Positions 19,614 to 26,888 of a stretch of DNA of 64,000 nucleotides are shown piece by piece. The position numbers and the translations under genes were made by a program. The stretch's first letter is position 1. Every line of letters starts with the position of its first letter. Source of the stretch: Amycolatopsis bartoniae (GTDB lineage Bacteria; Actinomycetota; Actinomycetes; Mycobacteriales; Pseudonocardiaceae); contig NZ_JACHWH010000010.1 in assembly GCF_014191255.1 (NCBI RefSeq), positions 62,001 through 126,000 on the forward strand, read 5' to 3'. Under the pieces are notes generated by a model, which was given only the letters and a program-made list of their open reading frames with translations, was not told the origin of the DNA and ran no database searches.

Positions 19614-20620
19614 CCGCTGTACTCGACTCCCTGCACCAGGGCAAACAGGCGACGCTGCCCGCGATGCGCGCGGCACTGGACCGGCTGGACCCCACCAGCC
19701 GGTCGATCGCCTACTACCACCTGGGCTGGACCGACCTCGACGGCAACCCGACCGACGGCGGCGGCAAGGCCGTGCGGCCCGCGCTCGCCCTGCTGTCGGC
19801 GGAGGCGGCGGGCGCCGAGCCGTCGGTGGGCCTGCCCGGCGCGGTGGCCGTCGAGCTGGTGCACAACTTCTCGCTGCTGCACGACGACCTGATGGACGGC
19901 GACACCGAGCGCCGCCACCGCCCGACGGTGTGGGCGGTCCGCGGTGCGGCGAGCGCGATCCTCACCGGCGACGCGATGCTGTCGCTGGCGCAGGAGGTGC
20001 TGCTCGACGGCGAGGGCCCGGGCGCCGTCGCCGCGGCGCGCCTGCTGGCCGACGCCACGAACGAGCTGATCCGCGGCCAGGTGCTCGACGTGTCCTTCGA
20101 GCAGCGCAACGACGTGGGCCTCGACGAGTGCCTCGACATGGCGGCGGGCAAGACCGGCGCGCTGCTGTCGGCCAGCACGGCGATCGGCGCGGTGCTGGCC
20201 GGGGCCCCGCAACCGGTCGTGGACGCGCTCGCCGGGTTCGGCGCCGACCTGGGGCTGGCCTTCCAGCTCGTCGACGACGTGCTCGGCATCTGGGGCGAGA
20301 CCGCGGTCACCGGCAAGCCGGTGTACTCCGACCTGCGGGCGCGCAAGAAGAGCCTGCCCGTCACCTACGCCATCACCCACGGCGGCGCGCTCGGCCGCGA
20401 GCTGGCCGACTGGCTGGCGCACGCCGAGGCGCCGGGGGAGGAGTCGGTGCGCCGCGCCGCGGAGCTGGTCGAGCAGGCCGGCGGGCGCAAGTGGGCACTC
20501 GACGAGGCCTACCGCCGGATGGCCGCGGGCAGGCAGAAGCTCGAGGACGCCGGAATTCCCGACCACGCGCGGGAGGAGCTGCTGTCGCTCGCGCAGTTCA
20601 TCGTCACGAGGGAGGCCTGA
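19610..20620 (+). CDS. Polyprenyl (farnesyl/geranylgeranyl-type) diphosphate synthase
   Basis: Chain-elongating trans-prenyltransferase supplying the farnesyl diphosphate used by HpnD. 336 residues. The first Asp-rich motif appears as HDDLMDGD, the second as QLVDDVLGIWG. Starts ATG 19610 with AAGG upstream, overlapping hpnE by four bases and ending one base into the shc ATG. Chain length cannot be fixed from motifs alone; operon context favours C15, though homologues in hopanoid clusters are often labelled geranylgeranyl synthase. Confidence 0.92.
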   Translation: MTAVLDSLHQGKQATLPAMRAALDRLDPTSRSIAYYHLGWTDLDGNPTDGGGKAVRPALALLSAEAAGAEPSVGLPGAVAVELVHNFSLLHDDLMDGDTERRHRPTVWAVRGAASAILTGDAMLSLAQEVLLDGEGPGAVAAARLLADATNELIRGQVLDVSFEQRNDVGLDECLDMAAGKTGALLSASTAIGAVLAGAPQPVVDALAGFGADLGLAFQLVDDVLGIWGETAVTGKPVYSDLRARKKSLPVTYAITHGGALGRELADWLAHAEAPGEESVRRAAELVEQAGGRKWALDEAYRRMAAGRQKLEDAGIPDHAREELLSLAQFIVTREA

Positions 20621-22515
20621 TGACGCAACTCGCCGAAACACCCACCGCACTGCGCAGCCCGGCCGACGCGCTCGGGCGCGCGGTCGCGCACCTGAAGGGG
20701 CTGCAGGAGGACGGCGGCTGGTGGAAGGGCGAGCTGGAAACCAACGTCACGATGGACGCCGAGGACCTGCTGCTGCGGGAGTTCCTCGGCATCCGCACCG
20801 CGGCCGAGACCGAGGAGGCCGCGCGGTGGATCCGGTCCCAGCAGCGGGAGGACGGCACCTGGGCGACGTTCTACGGCGGCCCCGGCGAGCTGTCCACGAC
20901 GGTCGAGGCGTGGGTCGCGCTGCGGCTGGCCGGTGACCCGGTCGAGGCGCCGCACATGCGGGCCGCGCAGGAGTTCGTGCTGGCGAACGGCGGGCTGGAG
21001 GCGACCCGCGTGTTCACCCGCATCTGGCTCGCGCTGTTCGGGCTGTGGTCGTGGGACGACCTGCCGAACATGCCGCCAGAGCTGATCTTCCTGCCGTCGT
21101 GGTTCCCGCTCAACGTCTACGACTGGGGCTGCTGGGCGCGCCAGACCGTGGTGCCGCTGACCATCGTCTCCACGCTCAGGCCGGTGCGCCCGCTGCCCGT
21201 CGGCGTGGACGAGCTGCGCACGGGGGTGCGGCCGCGCAAGGAGCGCAGGCCGTGGACGTGGTCCGGCGCGTTCGAGTACCTCGACAAGGCGCTGCACACG
21301 TACGCGAAGCTGCCGGTGAAGCCGCTGCGGGGGCTGGCGATGCGCACGGCCGCGGAGTGGATCCTCGCGCGGCAGGAGGCGGACGGGTCGTGGGGCGGCA
21401 TCCAGCCGCCGTGGGTGTACTCGCTGCTGGCGCTGCACCTGCTGGGCTATTCGTTCGAGCACCCGGCGGTGAAGGCCGGGTTCGCGGGCCTCGACGGGTT
21501 CATCATCCGGGAGGAGACCCCGGACGGCTGGGTACGCAGGCTGGAGGCGTGCCAGTCGCCGGTGTGGGACACCGGGCTGGCGATGACGGCGCTGCACGAC
21601 GCGGGCGTGCCGGCCGACGACCCGGCGCTGCTCAAGGCGGCGGACTGGCTGCTGGGCGAGGAGGTCCGCGTGCCCGGCGACTGGGCGGTCAAGCGGCCCG
21701 CGACCCCGCCAGGCGGCTGGGCGTTCGAGTTCGCCAACGACATCTACCCCGACACCGACGACACCGCCGAGGTGGTGCTCGCGCTGCGGCGCACCGCGCA
21801 CCCGGACCGGCCGCGGGTGAAGGAGGCCATCGACCGGGCCGTGGTGTGGCTGCAGGGGATGCAGTCCCGCGACGGCGGCTGGGGCGCGTTCGACGCGGAC
21901 AACACGCGGGAGCTGACGACCAAGCTGCCGTTCTGCGACTTCGGCGCGGTGATCGACCCGCCGTCGGCCGACGTCACCGCGCACATCGTGGAGATGATGG
22001 CCGCCGAGGGGCTCGCGAACAGCCCCGAGTGCCGCCGCGGGGTGAAGTGGCTGCTCGACGCCCAAGAGGACGACGGGTCCTGGTTCGGGCGGTGGGGCGC
22101 CAACCACCTCTACGGCACGGGCGCGGCGGTGCCCGCGCTGGTCGCGGCCGGGGTGTCGCCCGGCGACCCGGCGGTGCGCCGGGCGGTGAAGTGGCTGGAG
22201 TCGTGCCAGAACCCCGACGGGGGCTGGGGCGAGGACCTGCGGTCCTACCGGGACCCGGCGTGGATCGGCAAGGGCGACTCGACCGCGTCGCAGACCGCGT
22301 GGGCGCTGCTCGCGCTGCTGGCGGCGGGGGAGCGCGAGTCGGCGATGGTCAAGCGCGGCGTGCGCTGGCTGGTGGAGACGCAGCGGGCGGACGGGACGTG
22401 GGACGAGCCGCAGTTCACCGGCACCGGCTTCCCGGGTGACTTCTACATCAACTACCACCTGTACCGGCTGGTGTTCCCGGTCTCGGCGCTGGGTCGATAC
22501 GTGGAGTCGGCGTGA
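20620..22515 (+). CDS. shc: Squalene-hopene cyclase
   Basis: Monotopic membrane enzyme cyclising squalene to hopene. 631 residues, normal length. The catalytic acid motif DTDDTAE has D378, D380 and D381. QW repeats occur along the chain, e.g. QEDGGWW, QREDGTW, QEADGSWGG, QSRDGGWGAF, QEDDGSWFGRWG and QNPDGGWGED. ATG 20620 shares its A with the previous stop; GGAGG is seven bases upstream. The stop overlaps the GTG of the next gene. Confidence 0.97.
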   Translation: MTQLAETPTALRSPADALGRAVAHLKGLQEDGGWWKGELETNVTMDAEDLLLREFLGIRTAAETEEAARWIRSQQREDGTWATFYGGPGELSTTVEAWVALRLAGDPVEAPHMRAAQEFVLANGGLEATRVFTRIWLALFGLWSWDDLPNMPPELIFLPSWFPLNVYDWGCWARQTVVPLTIVSTLRPVRPLPVGVDELRTGVRPRKERRPWTWSGAFEYLDKALHTYAKLPVKPLRGLAMRTAAEWILARQEADGSWGGIQPPWVYSLLALHLLGYSFEHPAVKAGFAGLDGFIIREETPDGWVRRLEACQSPVWDTGLAMTALHDAGVPADDPALLKAADWLLGEEVRVPGDWAVKRPATPPGGWAFEFANDIYPDTDDTAEVVLALRRTAHPDRPRVKEAIDRAVVWLQGMQSRDGGWGAFDADNTRELTTKLPFCDFGAVIDPPSADVTAHIVEMMAAEGLANSPECRRGVKWLLDAQEDDGSWFGRWGANHLYGTGAAVPALVAAGVSPGDPAVRRAVKWLESCQNPDGGWGEDLRSYRDPAWIGKGDSTASQTAWALLALLAAGERESAMVKRGVRWLVETQRADGTWDEPQFTGTGFPGDFYINYHLYRLVFPVSALGRYVESA

Positions 22516-23984
22516 GTGGTGTGGTGTGCGCGCCGATGCACCTGGAGGCCGCGGCGTTGCGGGCTCCCGGGGTGCGGGTGCTGCACACGGGCATGGGCCC
22601 GCGCCGCGCGGCCGAGTCCGCGCGGCGGTTCACCGGCACTACGCCCGTCCTCGTCGCCGGTATCGCGGGCGGCGTCACGGACTCGGTGCGGCCCGGTGAC
22701 CTCGTGGTGGCCACGGAGATCGATGGCCCGGACGGTCCCGTGCCGCTGCGGTCGGCGCCGCTGCTGGCCGGTGCGTTGCGGCGGCTCGGCCTGACCGTCC
22801 ACACCGGACCCGTCGCGTCGGCGGAGTCGCTGGTGGACGGCACCGAGCGCGAGGGGTACGCCGCGCGCGGCGCGCTGGCGGTGGACATGGAGTCGGCGCA
22901 GTTCGCCACCGTGCCGGGTCCGCTGGCGGTGGTGCGGGCCATTGTGGACACCCCGGAACACCCGTTGTGGCGGCCGGGCACGGTCCGGCGCGGGCTCACC
23001 GGGCTGCGGTCGCTGCGTGCGGCCGCACCGGCGCTGCGCGAGTGGTGCGAGGCGGCGGGCCGCGGGGAGATCCTGCGGGCCAGTCCCCGGTCGTTCTGCG
23101 CGGGCGTGGACCGGGCGATCGAGATCGTGGAGCGGGCGCTGGAGCGGTACGGCGCGCCCGTGTACGTGCGGCGCCAGATCGTGCACAACATCCACGTCGT
23201 GCGGCGCCTGGAGGACATGGGCGCGGTGTTCGTCCAGGAGGTGGACGAGGTGCCCGCCGGGGCGACGACGGTGCTCGCCGCACACGGGGTGGCGCCGTCG
23301 GTGCGCCAGGCCGCGGCGGCGAAGGACCTGCGGGTGATCGACGCGACCTGCCCGCTGGTCACCAAGGTGCACAACGAGGTGCGCCGGTACAGCTCGCGCG
23401 GGGACACGGTCCTGCTCATCGGCCACTCCGACCACGAAGAGGTCGAGGGCACGGTCGGTGAGGCGCCGGAGCAGGTGGTCGTCGTCGAGGACGCGTCCGC
23501 GGCCCGGCACGTGCGGGTGCGCGACCCGGAGAAGGTCGCGTACGCGATGCAGACGACTCTGGCGGTCGACGAGGCCGAGGAGATCGCGTCCGTGCTGCGC
23601 GAGAGGTTTCCCGCGATGTCGGCGCCCCGGCGCGACGACATCTGTTACGCCACCACGAACCGGCAGCGGGCGGTGCGGGCGGTCGCCGACTCCGCCGACC
23701 TGGTGCTCGTGGTCGGTTCGGCGAACTCGTCGAACTCGAAGCGGCTGGTCGAGGTGGCGCGGCGCCAGGGCCCGCCCGCCCACCTGGTCGACGACGTGTC
23801 CGAGGTGGACATGCGCTGGCTGGCGGGAGCGCGGCGGGTGGGGATCACGGCGGGGGCCTCGGCGCCGCCGCACCTGGTGGAAGAGCTGACCCGGTGCCTG
23901 GCGGGGCTCGGCCGCACGACCGTGCGGGACAGCCAGGTGGCCGACGAAGACATCCGATTCACGTTACCTCGAGAGGTGGGGTAG
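22512..23984 (+). CDS. Fused hopanoid nucleoside phosphorylase (HpnG) - IspH
   Basis: 490 residues combining two normally separate enzymes. Residues 1-about 185 are a nucleosidase/phosphorylase-like domain of the HpnG type (VLHTGMGPRRA, VAGIAGGV, AVDMESAQFA), which removes adenine from adenosylhopane. Residues about 190-490 are a complete IspH, reducing HMBPP to IPP/DMAPP. Its three [4Fe-4S] cysteines are C196 (RSFCAGVDRA), C280 (ATCPLVTKVH) and C378 (ICYATTNRQ), with GHSDHEEVEGT and SNSSNSKRL also intact. The C-C spacings (84 and 98) match stand-alone IspH. GTG 22512 overlaps the shc stop. No internal stop or frameshift lies at the junction (about 23040-23090), so this is a true in-frame fusion. 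Confidence 0.92.
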   Translation: MSGVVCAPMHLEAAALRAPGVRVLHTGMGPRRAAESARRFTGTTPVLVAGIAGGVTDSVRPGDLVVATEIDGPDGPVPLRSAPLLAGALRRLGLTVHTGPVASAESLVDGTEREGYAARGALAVDMESAQFATVPGPLAVVRAIVDTPEHPLWRPGTVRRGLTGLRSLRAAAPALREWCEAAGRGEILRASPRSFCAGVDRAIEIVERALERYGAPVYVRRQIVHNIHVVRRLEDMGAVFVQEVDEVPAGATTVLAAHGVAPSVRQAAAAKDLRVIDATCPLVTKVHNEVRRYSSRGDTVLLIGHSDHEEVEGTVGEAPEQVVVVEDASAARHVRVRDPEKVAYAMQTTLAVDEAEEIASVLRERFPAMSAPRRDDICYATTNRQRAVRAVADSADLVLVVGSANSSNSKRLVEVARRQGPPAHLVDDVSEVDMRWLAGARRVGITAGASAPPHLVEELTRCLAGLGRTTVRDSQVADEDIRFTLPREVG

Positions 23985-23987
23985 ATC

Positions 23988-24992
23988 ATGGCCATGCCGT
24001 TGCGCCAGTCCATCCGGCTGGGAGCTTATCTGGCCAAGCAGAAGCTGCAGCGCAAGGACAAGTACGCGGTGCTGGTGGAGCTGGAACCGTTGTTCGCGTG
24101 CAACCTCAAGTGCGGTGGCTGCGGCAAGATCCAGCAGCCCGCGCACCTGCTCAAGCAGCGGATGCCGGTGCAGCAGGCCGTCGGCGCGGTCGAGGAGAGC
24201 GGCGCGCCGATGGTGTCCATCGCCGGCGGTGAACCGCTGATGCACCCGCAGATCCACGAGATCACGCGCATCCTGCTGGAGCGCGGGAAGATCGTGTTCC
24301 TGTGCACGAACGCGCTGCTGCTGCCCAAGCACATCGACAAGTTCAAGCCGCACCGCAACTTCTCGTGGATGGTGCACATCGACGGCCTGGAGGAGAAGCA
24401 CGACGCCTCGGTGCGCAAGGAGGGCGGTTTCCAGGCGGCGGTCGACGCGATCAGGCTCGCCAAGCAAAAGGGCTTCCGGGTGATGACGAACACGACGTTC
24501 TTCAACACCGACACCCCGCAGGACGTCATCGACGTGCTGGACTACCTCAACGACGAGGTCGGCGTGGACAACATGCAGCTCTCGCCGGGCTACGCGTACG
24601 AGAAGGCGCCGGACCAGGAGCACTTCCTCGGCGTGCAGCAGACGCGCGAGCTGTTCTCGAAGGCGTTCGGCGACGGCCGCCGCAAGAAGTGGCGGCTCAA
24701 CCACTCGCCCCTGTTCCTCGACTTCATCGAGGGCAAGCGCGACTTCGAGTGCACGCCGTGGGGCATCCCGTCGTACTCGCTGCTGGGCTGGCAGCGCCCG
24801 TGCTACCTGCTCGACGACGGCTACGCGAAGACCTTCCGCGAGCTGATCGAGGAGACGGAGTGGGACAAGTTCGGCCGCGGCAAGGACCCCCGCTGCGCGA
24901 ACTGCATGGCCCACTGCGGTTACGAGCCGACGGCCGTCATCGCGACGACGAGCAGCCTGAAGGAGACGATCAGGGCGGCGGTGGGGGCGTAA
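23988..24992 (+). CDS. hpnH: Adenosylhopane synthase HpnH (radical SAM)
   Basis: Radical-SAM enzyme that joins the 5'-deoxyadenosyl group to hopene, first step of C35 side-chain formation. 334 residues. The cluster motif is CNLKCGGC (C38, C42, C45), the SAM-contact motif SIAGGEPLMHP. Further C-terminal cysteines lie in CTPWG, RPCYLL and CANCMAHC. ATG 23988, three bases after the HpnG-IspH stop, with GAGAGGTGGGG upstream. Last gene of the operon; no hpnI/J/K, hpnO, dxs or ispG follows here. Confidence 0.95.
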   Translation: MAMPLRQSIRLGAYLAKQKLQRKDKYAVLVELEPLFACNLKCGGCGKIQQPAHLLKQRMPVQQAVGAVEESGAPMVSIAGGEPLMHPQIHEITRILLERGKIVFLCTNALLLPKHIDKFKPHRNFSWMVHIDGLEEKHDASVRKEGGFQAAVDAIRLAKQKGFRVMTNTTFFNTDTPQDVIDVLDYLNDEVGVDNMQLSPGYAYEKAPDQEHFLGVQQTRELFSKAFGDGRRKKWRLNHSPLFLDFIEGKRDFECTPWGIPSYSLLGWQRPCYLLDDGYAKTFRELIEETEWDKFGRGKDPRCANCMAHCGYEPTAVIATTSSLKETIRAAVGA

Positions 24993-25020
24993 GCCGGTTC
25001 GGAACAAACTTGAGAGTTGG

Positions 25021-25161
25021 GTGGTCATCCCGTCGCCTGAACTCGCACCATCACTTTGAGCCAGGCCCGCAACATCCGCTGCCCACCGGCGGCCGAACTA
25101 CGCAACCTTGCGGGTCTGGGTCAAAGTGATATGCACAAACCGCAGGCGACGGGATGACCAC
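25021..25161. repeat. 141-bp long inverted repeat, MITE- or structured-RNA-like
   Basis: The outer arms are 19 identical bases: GTGGTCATCCCGTCGCCTG at 25021-25039 and its exact reverse complement at 25143-25161. After a 10/12-base internal loop, inner arms 25050-25072 and 25108-25130 (around ATCACTTTGA and TCAAAGTGAT) pair over 23 positions with about two mismatches. A 35-base terminal loop remains. It begins 28 bases after the hpnH stop. It could be a small mobile-element remnant, a transcript-end structure or an RNA; none of these is shown. Confidence 0.75.
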
Positions 25162-25168
25162 ACGACTC

Positions 25169-25262
25169 GACCACGCTGCCAAGGTGAGATCCCTTGGGGC
25201 CCATCATCCTGGAGCCTGCCCGCCGGCGAGGCATTCTTTTGATCTTTCGTCCCAGCGTGGTC
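25169..25262. repeat. Second inverted repeat between hpnH and qor
   Basis: GACCACGCTG at 25169-25178 is repeated as its exact complement CAGCGTGGTC at 25253-25262. Just inside the left arm, CCAAGG (25179-25184) and CCTTGG (about 25192-25197) form a small hairpin. It directly follows the 141-bp element and precedes the dispersed repeat, so this gap is a chain of palindromes. Confidence 0.6.
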
Positions 25263-25270
25263 ACCTGCGG

Positions 25271-25453
25271 TGGGCCGGGCGCGGGCGCCCTCCACTGCCC
25301 GGCCACCCCCGCCCCTCTCCCTTGATCGTTTAACGGTTGGCTCACCGCGTCAAGGGCGCCTGCGGCGTCGCTTCGCGATCGCTGCGCGACCCTTGACCCG
25401 GCGAGCCAACCGCTAATGAGGCTGGGGACCGGGGACGGGGGAGGTCCGGGCGT
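25271..25453 (-). repeat. Dispersed palindromic intergenic repeat, copy 1
   Basis: About 183 bases that match, on the minus strand, the segment 54387-54570. The core, in minus-strand orientation, is GGGTCAAGGGTCGCGCAGCG followed by ATCGCGAAGCGACGCCG, identical in both copies. It is bounded by arms CGGTTGGCTC...GTCAAGGG and CCCTTGAC...GAGCCAACCG that pair over 23 positions with two mismatches. Homology continues on each side through G/C-rich flanks (GAGGGGCGGGGGTGG on one side, CGCCCGGA-CTCCCCCG on the other). No reading frame or transposase is associated. Confidence 0.8.
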
Positions 25454-25486
25454 GTGCCGGGCCTGTTTTGCTGCCTCTGTCCGTTT

Positions 25487-26458
25487 TTACGGCAGTAGCA
25501 GGAGCTTTCCCGTTGTCTTCCGGCCCTGTAGGTCTTCGTGTGCTTGCCGGGCGTTTGCCAGGGGGTAGCGGTGTCCGATTCGGACGTGGAGTGAACCGTC
25601 CCGCACGGCGCTGAAGAGTTCCCTTGCTCGCCAGTCCAGTTCCTCGCGCGTCCGGACATAGTGGACGCTCGTGGGGCGGGTCAGGTACACCGAACCGCTG
25701 CGGTTGAGGACTTGCGGGTCCACCGGGGGGACCGGGCCGCTCGATGCGCCGAACAGTGCCAGCACTCCGCGGACTCGCAGGCTGGCGAGGCTTCCGTCGA
25801 AGGTCGTCTTTCCGACACCGTCGTAGACGACCGCCACGCCCTCGCCGTCCGTGAGTTCGCGGGTTTCCTCGGCGAAGTCGACCTGGTCGTACCGGATCAC
25901 CTCGTCGGCGCCGGCTTCGCGCGCCAGGTTTTCCTTCTCCTCAGTGGACACCGTGCCGATCACCCGTGCGCCCCTGGCCTTCGCCAGCTGCGTCAGCAAC
26001 AGGCCCACACCACCGGCCGCCGCGTGGATCAGGACCGCGTCGCCCTTCTGGACCTCGTACGTCGAGCGCACCAGGTAGTGTGCCGTGACGCCCTGCAACA
26101 TCAGCGCCGCCGCCGTCTCGTCCGGGACGCCCTCCGGCACGTGGACGGCGACGCGGGCGGAAACCCGTGCCTGGCTCGCGTAGCTGCCGAGGTTCCCCTG
26201 CCACGCCACCCGGTCACCGGCCGCGAAACCCGTCACGTCCGGGCCGGCGGACACCACCGTGCCCGCGCCCTCCATGCCCAGCGTCGCCGGCAGCTCCAGG
26301 GGATAGAGCCCGCTGCGGTGGTAGGTGTCGATGTAGTTCACCCCGGCCGCGCGTACGTCCACGAGCAGCTCGCCCGGGCCTGGGTCCCCGACCTCCACCT
26401 CATCGGCTTCGAGCACTTCCGGGCCGCCCGTCCGGTGGATCCGCACTGCCGTGGGCAT
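25487..26458 (-). CDS. qor: NADPH:quinone oxidoreductase, zinc-independent MDR family
   Basis: Medium-chain reductase that reduces quinones or enones with NADPH; no structural-zinc cysteines are present. 323 residues. N-terminal GroES-like domain with NYIDTYHRSGLYP and LGMEGAGTV; cofactor motif AAAGGVGLLL at about 150-159. ATG 26458 is six bases after a GAGGAG site. The frame is open far upstream, but that sequence is antisense to the next gene. Same relative position as Rv1454c in M. tuberculosis. Confidence 0.92.
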   Translation of the reverse strand: MPTAVRIHRTGGPEVLEADEVEVGDPGPGELLVDVRAAGVNYIDTYHRSGLYPLELPATLGMEGAGTVVSAGPDVTGFAAGDRVAWQGNLGSYASQARVSARVAVHVPEGVPDETAAALMLQGVTAHYLVRSTYEVQKGDAVLIHAAAGGVGLLLTQLAKARGARVIGTVSTEEKENLAREAGADEVIRYDQVDFAEETRELTDGEGVAVVYDGVGKTTFDGSLASLRVRGVLALFGASSGPVPPVDPQVLNRSGSVYLTRPTSVHYVRTREELDWRARELFSAVRDGSLHVRIGHRYPLANARQAHEDLQGRKTTGKLLLLP

Positions 26459-26503
26459 GAGTACTCCTCGTCTCCTTCGCCTGCCTGCACCGCACCCCGA
26501 GTC

Positions 26504-26509
26504 TAGGAT
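26504..26509 (+). promoter_or_regulatory. -10 hexamer for a leaderless gene
   Basis: TAGGAT lies seven bases before GTG 26517, placing the transcription start at or next to the start codon. No ribosome site precedes that GTG. Confidence 0.5.
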
Positions 26510-26516
26510 GCTGGAC

Positions 26517-26834
26517 GTGGCTGAAGAGACCGAAAAGACCCCGGACCCGACCGCGAAGCAGCTCGCCGCTGCCCGGAAGTTCGTCGCCGAGCACGGCAAG
26601 CCCAGCAAGGGCGTGGTGGAGAACATCGGCCGCGCCGGGGCGCGTGTCGTGCTGGTGGGGGCCGACGGCGCGCTCGGCGACATCGTGGTGCCCGCGACCG
26701 GCACCGGCGAGGCGCTCGTCGAGGCCGTCGAGGACCTCGAACCCGCCGAGTGGGACGCCGCGACCGTCAACGCCGTCAAGATCGGGCCCGCGCACCGGCA
26801 CCGGATGGCCGGGCCCGCCGGGCGCCGTTCCTGA
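26517..26834 (+). CDS. Small conserved-looking protein of unknown function
   Basis: 105 residues, mixed charge, no signal peptide or membrane segment. The N-terminal half is helical and basic (KQLAAARKFVAEHGKPSKG), the middle is beta-like (ARVVLVGADGALGDIVVPATG), and the C-terminus ends with a basic tail. GTG 26517 is preferred over ATG 26508 because TAGGAT seven bases upstream makes it a leaderless start. Divergent from qor. I do not recognise a family; coding is supported by strong G/C bias at third positions and by a terminator directly after it. Confidence 0.65.
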   Translation: MAEETEKTPDPTAKQLAAARKFVAEHGKPSKGVVENIGRAGARVVLVGADGALGDIVVPATGTGEALVEAVEDLEPAEWDAATVNAVKIGPAHRHRMAGPAGRRS

Positions 26835-26842
26835 AAGCCGGC

Positions 26843-26887
26843 GGATCCTCGGGTTGGCGGGCCCACCCGTCAACCCGAGGATGATCC
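26843..26887. terminator. Bidirectional stem-loop terminator
   Basis: Arms CCTCGGGTTGGCGGG (26847-26861) and CCCGTCAACCCGAGG (26866-26880) pair over 15 positions with one mismatch around a CCCA loop. Short flanking bases (CGGAT / ATGATCCG) extend the stem. It fills the gap between the convergent small gene and the desaturase; no T tract follows on either strand. Confidence 0.7.
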
Positions 26888-26888
26888 G

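Larger units (their letters stand above)
24993..25486. other. Non-coding region with three consecutive palindromic elements
   Basis: 494 bases between the convergent ends of hpnH and qor. It holds, in order, a long two-part inverted repeat (25021-25161), a second inverted repeat (25169-25262) and one copy of a roughly 180-base dispersed element (25271-25453). I see no convincing gene; the short open frames here have no recognisable domain. Confidence 0.75.

Noticed and set aside
25098..25345. Small minus-strand frames inside the palindrome cluster as genes
   Set aside because: They span inverted repeats, have no ribosome site or -10 placement, and the products show no recognisable fold.
24993..25486. 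CRISPR array or insertion sequence in the hpnH-qor gap
   Set aside because: Repeats are inverted and of different kinds, not direct and regularly spaced, and no transposase or cas gene is nearby.
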